A program made the position numbers and the translations under genes. Of a stretch of 49,457 nt of DNA, positions 16,698-23,952 are shown in pieces. Source of the stretch: Candidatus Marinamargulisbacteria bacterium SCGC AG-410-N11 (GTDB lineage Bacteria > Margulisbacteria > Marinamargulisbacteria > GCA-2716485 > AG-410-N11); contig QFBS01000011.1 of assembly GCA_003265895.1 (NCBI GenBank), positions 1 to 49,457 of the forward strand, written 5' to 3'. The stretch's first letter is position 1. Each line of letters opens with the position of its first letter. Below the pieces are notes generated by a model. The model was not told the DNA's origin. It worked only from the letters and a program-made list of their open reading frames with translations, and did no database searches.

Positions 16698-18464
16698 TTA
16701 AGCTAAAACGGGTTTCTCTTCTCCTTGCAAGTCCTCTTCAAAACCTTCCGACCTATCACCTTGAGGTAAATAACTGGGCGCATTTGGAAGATTTAACAGA
16801 AGTTCAGCCACAGTAGGCTCTGAACTATTATTCTCTTTCGACCTAGCATCTCGAGGTTTATGACTAGGAACGTTTGGCAAACCTTCCAGAAGTTCTGGCA
16901 CAGTAAGCTCTGAACTAGTCTCCTTTTCTTCACCCTGAACCTCCGGTCCGGCAAAACTTGATCGAGTTAAACCTTCCTCATCATCCTCTTCTTCTGGGTT
17001 TAGAACGGCAGGTAGTGCATGTGGCAGTGCTGATGAAACACGATCCCCAACAAGACTCTCGCGAGACTTATTATCAGGTCCTTTATAATCATCGTATTGT
17101 AGTGGCGCTGATGCTTCGGGCTTATGTTCTGACTGCGGAAGCGGAGGCGCTGATGGAACCTTAGAGTTTTTAAATATCGGAACCTCTTTAGCCACGGGAA
17201 CCACTGTAGCCACGGGAACCACTGAAGTATCGTAGATATTTTTATCCAATAAAGATTTATCCCTCAATCCTTTCATCCTTAGTAGGAGCATTGACTCTTT
17301 TTTATAACGATTTATCGCTTGACAAAAGACCTTATTATCACAAGTAATAGTCAGGCTATCATCTAAAGAATCAACCTTAACCCTTAAGTCACTAGCGAGA
17401 TCAAAAATTGCAGCCTTTAACGCCCCAATGACGTAGGATTCTTGTGAAAGGAAGTACTCAACTTGTATATTAAGACGTTCTCTTAAACGAGACTGTACAT
17501 CATGACTTTGTATAGTCCTTTGATTTAAGTCAGTACTAAGATTTTCTCGATCTTTCTGTAACTGGCTTTTTAATTGAGTAAAATCCCTAAACTGCTTAGC
17601 TGTTTGTGCCTTAGATAGTTGATTCTCTAGTTCAGAAAGTGCATCATTATTATGATTAATCTGTTTTTTTAACTTAACAATCTCATCCCTAGCATCCAAT
17701 AACAATTCACGATCTTGCTTATCAACATCATCTAAAAGTTTATCATCTATAAACATTCTCCTAGAGAATCTGACTCCATTCTGTAGCTCAATGTTAGTTA
17801 TGGCCTTTCTTAAGTTAGGTAAGTCAATATCTTTGCCTGAAAGCCTATTGTTTAAGTAAGTAAACACTTTGTTAATTAATCTATATTCTTCATGAGTTTT
17901 CAATGAACGCTTCAACTCACTTAAGCTGACTACAGGTTGATGCAATATTTTTAATTGTTTTAATTGATTTTTTAACTCTGTTCTATACACTTCAAATAGC
18001 TCTACAACCTTTTGCTTAGCTGTCATTTCACATCCAATGCCTTTTGTCTTCCAACGCCATTCTTCAACCCATCTATACTCTGGAAATGAATCTTTTGATA
18101 CATCTTCTCTAACACGTACTAATTGTCCTGAATCGTTAAGCTGTTTATCATAATCGGCTTGAATTTCATCTCTGTTTTTTTTCAATTGACTATACGCTTC
18201 CAATTTCTTGATCACAACGTTTAATCGACTAGGACTTACATCTAAAAAACCTTGTATAATTGTATTTTGAATTCCTCCACCAAATACTCTTTGTGCAGCT
18301 CGTCGAAAAAACTTCCTAGTGCCTTTTCCTTCCAAAAACAACTCCGTTACAAAATGACAAATCAATTTAAGATGGGATAAATCAACACCCTTCTTTTCCG
18401 CATCATCTTTAAATTTTTCAAATAGGGCTGGTCCTTTACAGTGAACACTTATTATTTTTTGCAT
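16698..18464 (-). CDS. large coiled-coil protein with proline-rich C-terminal repeats
   Basis: This 588-residue protein has no signal peptide. Residues about 1-90 are basic and possibly globular. About 90-390 are strongly helical with coiled-coil character (Lys/Glu/Gln/Leu heptads). About 410-588 are proline- and acid-rich and probably disordered. The C-terminal part contains two tandem 30-residue repeats, one starting SSELTVPELLEGLPNVPS and the next SSEPTVAELLLNLPNAPS. Coiled coil plus proline-rich repeats is common in secreted effectors. The DNA is less AT-rich than the flanking genes. A sigma-28-like promoter lies at 18516-18549. Unknown function. Confidence 0.75.
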   Translation of the reverse strand: MQKIISVHCKGPALFEKFKDDAEKKGVDLSHLKLICHFVTELFLEGKGTRKFFRRAAQRVFGGGIQNTIIQGFLDVSPSRLNVVIKKLEAYSQLKKNRDEIQADYDKQLNDSGQLVRVREDVSKDSFPEYRWVEEWRWKTKGIGCEMTAKQKVVELFEVYRTELKNQLKQLKILHQPVVSLSELKRSLKTHEEYRLINKVFTYLNNRLSGKDIDLPNLRKAITNIELQNGVRFSRRMFIDDKLLDDVDKQDRELLLDARDEIVKLKKQINHNNDALSELENQLSKAQTAKQFRDFTQLKSQLQKDRENLSTDLNQRTIQSHDVQSRLRERLNIQVEYFLSQESYVIGALKAAIFDLASDLRVKVDSLDDSLTITCDNKVFCQAINRYKKESMLLLRMKGLRDKSLLDKNIYDTSVVPVATVVPVAKEVPIFKNSKVPSAPPLPQSEHKPEASAPLQYDDYKGPDNKSRESLVGDRVSSALPHALPAVLNPEEEDDEEGLTRSSFAGPEVQGEEKETSSELTVPELLEGLPNVPSHKPRDARSKENNSSEPTVAELLLNLPNAPSYLPQGDRSEGFEEDLQGEEKPVLA

Positions 18465-18515
18465 TCTAAAACACTCTCTCTTTATTTTTATTATTTTAAT
18501 ATTAATAGTTTCATT

Positions 18516-18549
18516 ATTTATATTATCGACACCATTTCTGTATAATTGA
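18516..18549 (-). promoter_or_regulatory. sigma-28-like bipartite promoter, site 3
   Basis: On the minus strand TCAATTAT starts at 18549 and CGATAATATAAAT at 18528, 21 nt later. The upstream half is a weaker match than in the other sites; the downstream half is perfect. The ATG at 18464 is 64 nt after the C. Confidence 0.5.
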
Positions 18550-18659
18550 TATTACATCTATTAAAAAAAATGTCCAAAATAACCCCTATTCCCCCAAACT
18601 GATTAAGATCAGTGATAGCATCTAGGCTTACTCTGCTTAAATTTATTAAAATAATAATA

Positions 18660-18733
18660 ACCTGTCAATATTTAATCTACCACTGTAAATATATTAGAAC
18701 GATTAAATATTTCATATTATTTTTTAGACAGGT
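18660..18733. repeat. nested inverted repeat in a 386-base intergenic region
   Basis: The gap 18465-18850 has no gene. Besides the promoter at 18516-18549 it holds ACCTGTC plus AATATTTAATC (18660-18677), mirrored by GATTAAATATT (18701-18711) and GACAGGT (18727-18733). The result is an 11-bp inner stem and a 7-bp outer stem with a 15-base bulge. A smaller ACTGAT/ATCAGT stem lies at about 18598-18613. It could be an operator, a structured RNA or a decayed mobile-element end. Confidence 0.4.
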
Positions 18734-18850
18734 CCAAATATGATTATCATATGATAAAAAATCAAAGATATGACAATCCCCCACCAAATAAACCTACGCT
18801 TTTTTAAACTTTTGTAGTAATATTGGCAAAAAACAAACGAGTATCTTTAA

Positions 18851-19294
18851 ATGAAAAAAATAATATCCGCTGAAAATAATTTCGATCAAGAAATTATCCA
18901 TATTCTTTCTAAGAATGAACCAAACTTAGAAGATCACGATAGTTTTGAATTTAATTTAGATTGTCTTATGGAGGACGATTCAACCGTTGATATATTACCC
19001 ATAAACGATGAACTAGACTTTAATAACGTTATCAATAACTGTGCCCAAGATCAAAATGAAGCACTAATAATGTTATGTTCGACTATACTATTCAAAATCA
19101 GTAAACTCCAAGAGCTGTACAATCAAGCACTATTTAATAATGAAAAAAAATTCATATTACAATTAAATGTTGAAAAAATTAACGATATAGGTCCCGTTCA
19201 GCAATACCTTAATGATATAGATAACGATCTAAGTCAGCGATTAAATATAGCCGAAACTAGTCACCCAACATGGAGTAACGATTATCAAATCTAA
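18851..19294 (+). CDS. small acidic hypothetical protein
   Basis: The 147-residue protein is strongly acidic and Asn-rich (PNLEDHDSFEFNLDCLMEDD) with a helical C-terminal half. There is no signal, membrane segment or known domain. It starts MKKIIS, like the next gene (19377), and is preceded only by a weak AT-rich leader without a clear ribosome binding site. It may be the first of two related-context unknown genes, but 19377 has its own sigma-28-like promoter 25 nt after this stop. Confidence 0.65.
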   Translation: MKKIISAENNFDQEIIHILSKNEPNLEDHDSFEFNLDCLMEDDSTVDILPINDELDFNNVINNCAQDQNEALIMLCSTILFKISKLQELYNQALFNNEKKFILQLNVEKINDIGPVQQYLNDIDNDLSQRLNIAETSHPTWSNDYQI

Positions 19295-19318
19295 AATTCC
19301 TAGTCATAAAAAAATACT

Positions 19319-19352
19319 AAAACTTTTTTTATTTATTTTCGATAATTTAATA
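19319..19352 (+). promoter_or_regulatory. sigma-28-like bipartite promoter, site 4
   Basis: AAAACTTTTT starts at 19319 and CGATAATTTAATA at 19340, 21 nt later. The ATG at 19377 is 37 nt after the C, the same distance as in site 1. Confidence 0.6.
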
Positions 19353-19376
19353 TAAGACTTAATTAAAGGATATTTA

Positions 19377-19961
19377 ATGAAAAAAATAATTGCTGGATAT
19401 TTAAACGATATTAGTTTTAATAATGAGTTTTCAATATCAGGAAATATAAAGACTGGCTGTCTAGAATTAAATATGAATAACAAACCATTTGCATCCTTAA
19501 TTAATCTAACCTTGAATCTAACTAAAACCCATTCGCCATCAACCACGATTGCTAATATTCTAAGTCAATGTTGTTATCGATTTGCAAATCAACAAGAAGC
19601 GCTACGCAAATCGAAAAAACAAGAGCAGCCATTCCCACAACTATTTCCTCAAAATGATAAAAAAATGTTCTACATTGGATTTAATAATCTCTCAGTTTCT
19701 TCTAGGATAACTAAAAATCGTACTATTAATAGCTGTTCAGGACATAGTTTTATTCAGTTAATTGAATCTGAAACAAGAAATACCATTCAGTTAGGTCGCT
19801 GGAATTGGTTCACCGATAATAAAAAAAATAGCCCTGAATTAGATACCGAGCGAGATAGTTTGCTATTTGTTTATGATAAAAAAACAAAGACTACTACCTT
19901 TACAAAAATAGATGGTATAGAATCTAAAACACAGCCAGGGTGTCAATGTACCATACAATAA
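19377..19961 (+). CDS. hypothetical protein ending in a eukaryote-type CaaX box
   Basis: The 194-residue protein has no signal peptide and no family I recognise. The middle has a compact region with SCSGHSFIQLIES and TIQLGRWNWF (about 118-145), possibly beta-rich. It ends in GCQCTIQ. Cys-Thr-Ile-Gln fits the CaaX consensus for host farnesyltransferase (aliphatic at a2, Gln at X), and a second Cys two residues upstream could be palmitoylated as in Ras proteins. Legionella effectors are known to use this route to host membranes. AAAGGA lies 7 nt before the ATG. The promoter is sigma-28-like. Confidence 0.7.
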   Translation: MKKIIAGYLNDISFNNEFSISGNIKTGCLELNMNNKPFASLINLTLNLTKTHSPSTTIANILSQCCYRFANQQEALRKSKKQEQPFPQLFPQNDKKMFYIGFNNLSVSSRITKNRTINSCSGHSFIQLIESETRNTIQLGRWNWFTDNKKNSPELDTERDSLLFVYDKKTKTTTFTKIDGIESKTQPGCQCTIQ

Positions 19962-20000
19962 AACATTTTAAGAATATGTAACATTTAAGAGTAAATTTTG

Positions 20001-20151
20001 ATGGTTACTAAAAAAAAAGAAACCAAATACGAACTATAAAATCACATCCATTAATAACGAATTCGCTAATTCTAAACAATTAACCAAAGATAGCATTCTT
20101 TACATCACAAAATATAAACGATTAAGCCAAACAAATAATGATTCTAATTAA
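20001..20151 (+). pseudogene. short frame-disrupted ORF at an A-run
   Basis: An ATG at 20001 starts MVTKKKETKYEL and stops. In another frame entered through the nine-base A run (20010-20018), sequence stays open to TAA at 20149-20151 (SINNEFANSKQLTKDSILYI and about 18 further residues). A one- or two-base length change in the run would give a protein of about 50 residues. There is no clear ribosome binding site. It could be a decayed gene, a slippage site or chance. Confidence 0.25.
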
Positions 20152-20272
20152 CCGATATATCGGTTAATAATTGTTTAAGATCTTTAGCTCCGCGAACAAT
20201 AATTAAAAAGCTCAATACAGTAAATAACAACAACGCACTAAAAAATACCACAGACCATACCCATATCCACAT
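20144..20272 (-). CDS. small membrane protein partner of the symporter
   Basis: The 42-residue protein (MWIWVWSVVFFSALLLFTVL and about 22 further residues) has one membrane helix and a short charged cytoplasmic tail. Its ATG overlaps the symporter stop by one base (TAATG), with AAGGAG about 8 nt upstream inside the symporter gene. Small single-helix subunits encoded directly after sodium:solute symporters are known in bacteria (MetS-type accessory proteins). A stabilising or regulatory partner is the likely role. Confidence 0.7.
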   Translation of the reverse strand: MWIWVWSVVFFSALLLFTVLSFLIIVRGAKDLKQLLTDISVN

Positions 20273-21798
20273 TACACCGTCTCCTTTTTCAAAACCCGAT
20301 CTGGAAATAATAACGATCCCAAAACAAATACCACTATACACACCGCCACCGTACATAAACCAATCACATCACCCCCTACTATTGGTAACGAGAGCATCTG
20401 TTGAATAGGGCCTAACCCCAACAACGCAAAAAAACCACATAACAACGCCATCACGGCTCCCGTTGAGCTGGCCTTTTTCCAATAAAGACCGCCAACTAAA
20501 ACTGTAAAGGCTCCTGTAAAATAGACCGCTCCTGTAATAGCTAAATAGTCCCAAATATCTTCGGTTCCTTGATACCATAACCCCCAATACAAAATATATA
20601 ACCCAATCAACACAATACATAACCGAGTCACCCAAATAGTTTGAGATACCGATAACGCCTTACGCCGTAATGGACCAATAATATCTTGGGTAATAACCGA
20701 ACTCCAACATAACAAATAACTATCATGGGTCGACATAAACGCCGCCACCAATGCCGCTGTCACCAATCCTAAAACCCCAACAGGTAGTAATTCGGATAAA
20801 AATATTGGAAACGCATATAAACTAGACATGGTTTTATCTGTAAAAAACACAGTATTCCAGATATCTGACCGCCAACAATATACAAGTGCACAAATCCCTA
20901 AAAAATTAGGAATTAAAAATCGAATCATAAAGGTAACCGCCGACCACTTATATTGTGTTTTAACATCCTCTGGCGTTTTAATAATTAACGCTCGTTGTAC
21001 CGCTGTAGGCCAGATAGCACAACTTACTAACCCTGCCGTAAATATCATCCATAAAACATAAGACCAGCCAAATGTTCCTGTTGATGCAAATGGATTAAAT
21101 CCTGATTCTCCTAAGATTGTTTGAACATCCACTATTAACGATTGCCAACCAAATAGTCTTAACGACAACATAGTAACAATTAATAAGCCAATCGATAACA
21201 AAACAAATTGAATGTAATCCGTTATTACAACGGATATCATACCGCCTAACATGGTATACAGTAGTACTAACATTAATAAGCCAATCATCACCCAAGTAAT
21301 AGTAGACCCTGATGGGTCTAGCCCTGTAATCGCCACCATAAACATAGCGCCTACCTTTAAAAATAACCCCATATTCAAAATACCGCCAACCGCCAATAAC
21401 ACCCCGCCCAATAACTGGGTACGACGACCATACCGTTTTAAATAAAACTCAGGAATCGTCAACACCTTTAACTGTCGCAAAGGTACCACAATAAAACCAC
21501 TAAATCCCACAAATAAGGTTACAATTATCGCCGCTAACGCAATATGAAACGATGCAAAACCGCCCGTAAACCCTTTTTGAGCACTGTACATAATGGTAAT
21601 AAGACCCATTTCGGTTCCTGCCATACTGGCAATACCCAACCACGGCCCGACGGCACGACCCGCTCCCATATAATCGGTTACACTTTTTATATAGGTTCTT
21701 GCCTTTAAGCCAATCAGTAGCGATATCGATAAGTAAATAAATACAATCAACCAATCAATGCCTGAAAAATGAGACGAAAACGAAAGACTGTTTAGCAT
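20272..21798 (-). CDS. sodium:solute symporter (SSS family)
   Basis: The 508-residue, roughly 13-helix protein has SSS-family landmarks: an N-terminal helix followed by DYMGAGRAVGPWLGIASMAG (about 41-60), RQLKVLTIPEFYLKRYGRR (about 108-126), VVITDYIQFVLL (about 190-201) and AALVAAFMSTHDSYLL (about 350-365), where the conserved Na+ site sits. Family members import sugars, amino acids, organic acids or urea with sodium; the substrate cannot be told. TATAAT ends 7 nt before the ATG, so the mRNA appears leaderless. A small membrane protein is coupled downstream. Confidence 0.92.
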   Translation of the reverse strand: MLNSLSFSSHFSGIDWLIVFIYLSISLLIGLKARTYIKSVTDYMGAGRAVGPWLGIASMAGTEMGLITIMYSAQKGFTGGFASFHIALAAIIVTLFVGFSGFIVVPLRQLKVLTIPEFYLKRYGRRTQLLGGVLLAVGGILNMGLFLKVGAMFMVAITGLDPSGSTITWVMIGLLMLVLLYTMLGGMISVVITDYIQFVLLSIGLLIVTMLSLRLFGWQSLIVDVQTILGESGFNPFASTGTFGWSYVLWMIFTAGLVSCAIWPTAVQRALIIKTPEDVKTQYKWSAVTFMIRFLIPNFLGICALVYCWRSDIWNTVFFTDKTMSSLYAFPIFLSELLPVGVLGLVTAALVAAFMSTHDSYLLCWSSVITQDIIGPLRRKALSVSQTIWVTRLCIVLIGLYILYWGLWYQGTEDIWDYLAITGAVYFTGAFTVLVGGLYWKKASSTGAVMALLCGFFALLGLGPIQQMLSLPIVGGDVIGLCTVAVCIVVFVLGSLLFPDRVLKKETV

Positions 21799-21811
21799 AT
21801 GATGTATTATA
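21799..21811 (-). promoter_or_regulatory. -10 box placed for a leaderless symporter mRNA
   Basis: On the minus strand TATAAT (21811-21806) is followed by 7 nt (ACATCAT) and the ATG at 21798. No ribosome binding site is present. Confidence 0.5.
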
Positions 21812-21859
21812 TCAAATGAATGATCTATCTATAAAATATAAAAAATGAAAAATAAGTTT

Positions 21860-21894
21860 GAAATTTTTTACTTACTGTTTTCGATAATATTATA
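21860..21894 (+). promoter_or_regulatory. sigma-28-like bipartite promoter, site 5
   Basis: GAAATTTTTTA starts at 21860 and CGATAATATTATA at 21882, 22 nt later. The ATG at 21957 is 75 nt after the C. Confidence 0.6.
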
Positions 21895-21956
21895 TAAAAA
21901 CAATTTATTACTTTAAAAAATACGTAATAAAAAAATAATATTAAAAGGAAATTATT

Positions 21957-23720
21957 ATGATTTTAGCAACAAATAGCTCCCCAACAAATTGGCCAAATAC
22001 CACTATAGTTAGCTCTGGTCATATAAGTCAAACTAATCAAACATTACAATCTATAGAAAATATAACTTCTGTGGAATTCCCAAAAAAAGATAAATCCAGT
22101 GTACCCTCATTATTTGATGCACCGACTAGAAGAAATCTATTAAGCACAATTAGAGTATCTAAAAACAACCCTTATTATTGTAATATACTTACACACCCAG
22201 AGAATATTTGGAATAATTACCCAAAAGATTATTATCAACTTACAGAAAACAGTGTTAAAGCATGTACTCAGTTATGGTTAAAAACACCCTTTGAAAGAAT
22301 TATAGCGACAGAGTTGTGGGCATTTTCTCCTGATGGAGAAGGTTTCTGTGAAATAGGTTGGAAGAATCATGATAAATATGAATGGAGTACAGTACCTGTA
22401 GATGAGTTGTATACTAATTTTAAAAAATATGGAAACTGCTTTAACATAACACAATTAACAAATAAAGCACCTTCTCCTGCTAACAACAATGAATCAACCG
22501 ACAAAACGCCTTCTCCTGAAAACAAAAATGAATCAACAGACAAAACGCCTTCTCCTGCTTGTAAATTAGATCAAGTATATATACTTCCTGGAATAACCCA
22601 AGCGCGCAGTAAAGTGTACCTACTTAAAGAGAATGGACATCTAAAAAAACAACCATGTGGTAGCTCTCCAGCACTTAGGTCCCGAAAGTGCCCCATATAT
22701 ATTGAAAATTCTATCTTTCCAGTAAAATATTCTTTGGTATTAAAGAATGGAAAAATTTCCCTTCAATACAAGATCGTACAGAACCGTGCGGTGAGAACAT
22801 CAACTTCTTTCTCTACACTTCCAGAGTCTTTATCTGTTGTTGATAAGTATAGTAATCGTTTAATTAAAACACTTTGTGATTCAAATGCCAAATCAAGAGC
22901 TGATGAAGAACAAAAGAAAATAACAGAAAAGGCTGATGAAGAACTAAAGAAAATAACAGAAAAGGCTAATGAAGAACTAAAGAAAAAAGCAGAAAAGGCT
23001 GATGAGGAACTAAAGAAAAAAGCAGAAAAGGCTAATGAAGAACTAAAGAAAAAAGCAGAAAAGGCTAATGAAGAACAAAAGAAAATAGCAGAAAAGGCTG
23101 TTGAAGAACAAAAGAAAAAAGCAGAAAGAGAACAAGCAGAGGCTGAAGTTAAAATAAAAGCACTAGTTTCAAGTCCATCACCGGTTCCAAGTCCAACCAC
23201 ATCGCCATCGACTCTACTACCAAATGAATACCAATTAAATGAATGTACAGATACCATCTATAACAAAATTAAAAACCGTTTCAATCAATATTCACAATCT
23301 AAATTAAAAGACAAAATTAGAGAGACCCTAAAGAACGAAGTAGCTAAGCAAACACAGCATAGTAATACTCAAATTAAAGATGTAGAGATCTCTCTTTCAG
23401 AATGCTTGGATTCCTCGGCAACCAAACTAGTTACGCCGTCACCTTCTTCAAGTAACCATGTAAGAGGATCTACCACTGAATCTCAAAAAAATGTGACACG
23501 TAAACATGACGTTTCTTTATCTAATAACATTTGGGTAAAAGTTCTTATTTCTGCTGGATCATTAGGAGCAGGTATTGGGATTGTTTTTTTAGGTTTTAAA
23601 ATATACAAAAATTGTTACAAAACAAATCCATCACAAACAGCCCCTCAAGAGCCAATTACTACCGTTCAAATACTACCTATTGCCACACCTGCAGTCCATA
23701 TTGAAATGACAGATATATAG
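21957..23720 (+). CDS. repeat-rich coiled-coil protein with C-terminal membrane anchor
   Basis: The 587-residue protein lacks a signal peptide. After a polar N-terminal part (1-165) come three tandem copies of a 13-14-residue Pro/Ser/Thr unit (DKTPSPENKNEST), then a region with paired cysteines (about 201-245). Seven 11-residue repeats of type ADEELKKKAEK follow (about 315-391), forming a long charged helix. A linker leads to one hydrophobic helix (about 524-546) and a 40-residue tail. The layout is that of a tail-anchored or C-terminally anchored surface or effector protein. AAAAGGAAA precedes the ATG. Unknown function. Confidence 0.75.
   Translation: MILATNSSPTNWPNTTIVSSGHISQTNQTLQSIENITSVEFPKKDKSSVPSLFDAPTRRNLLSTIRVSKNNPYYCNILTHPENIWNNYPKDYYQLTENSVKACTQLWLKTPFERIIATELWAFSPDGEGFCEIGWKNHDKYEWSTVPVDELYTNFKKYGNCFNITQLTNKAPSPANNNESTDKTPSPENKNESTDKTPSPACKLDQVYILPGITQARSKVYLLKENGHLKKQPCGSSPALRSRKCPIYIENSIFPVKYSLVLKNGKISLQYKIVQNRAVRTSTSFSTLPESLSVVDKYSNRLIKTLCDSNAKSRADEEQKKITEKADEELKKITEKANEELKKKAEKADEELKKKAEKANEELKKKAEKANEEQKKIAEKAVEEQKKKAEREQAEAEVKIKALVSSPSPVPSPTTSPSTLLPNEYQLNECTDTIYNKIKNRFNQYSQSKLKDKIRETLKNEVAKQTQHSNTQIKDVEISLSECLDSSATKLVTPSPSSSNHVRGSTTESQKNVTRKHDVSLSNNIWVKVLISAGSLGAGIGIVFLGFKIYKNCYKTNPSQTAPQEPITTVQILPIATPAVHIEMTDI
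22899..23129 (+). repeat. seven tandem 33-bp coding repeats
   Basis: Seven consecutive 33-bp units (first: GCTGATGAAGAACAAAAGAA and 13 further bases) encode the 11-residue helical repeats. Neighbouring copies differ at only a few positions, so recent expansion or contraction is likely. Confidence 0.9.
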
Positions 23721-23819
23721 CAGCAATAATAGATCAACAAAAGTACAACCACTACCGATTCCATTGCAACAGCTGAAAAAATTACAACAACAACCCTTGC
23801 TTAACTATAAAACAACATC

Positions 23820-23850
23820 AATCTGCCCATAAATAAATTTTGGGCAGATT
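23820..23850. terminator. terminator-like hairpin after the repeat protein
   Basis: AATCTGCCCA (23820-23829) pairs with TGGGCAGATT (23841-23850), 10 bp with an 11-nt AT-rich loop. It is about 100 nt after the stop at 23720. No T run follows. The bases between (23724-23810) are Thr/Ser-codon-rich and look like a decayed duplicate tail. Confidence 0.5.
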
Positions 23851-23889
23851 CTAATCAACCAGTCTAACCATTTATTTAACCAAAATATC

Positions 23890-23920
23890 TTGACAAGTTT
23901 TTGTTTGTCATAAATGATAT
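23890..23920 (+). promoter_or_regulatory. promoter with overlapping inverted repeat for the 23953 gene
   Basis: TTGACA (23890-23895) is followed at 19 nt by TGATAT (23915-23920), a slightly long spacing. The -35 overlaps an inverted repeat TGACAA/TTGTCA (23891-23896, 23905-23910) that could be an operator. AAGGT lies 6 nt before the ATG. Confidence 0.35.
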
Positions 23921-23952
23921 GGATATAAAATTTCCAAATTTAAGGTATTTTC

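Noticed and set aside
22763..23257. 164-residue antisense open frame rich in Ser, Phe and Ala
   Set aside because: It is the mirror of the 33-bp tandem repeats in the real gene on the other strand; no ribosome binding site and a low-complexity product.
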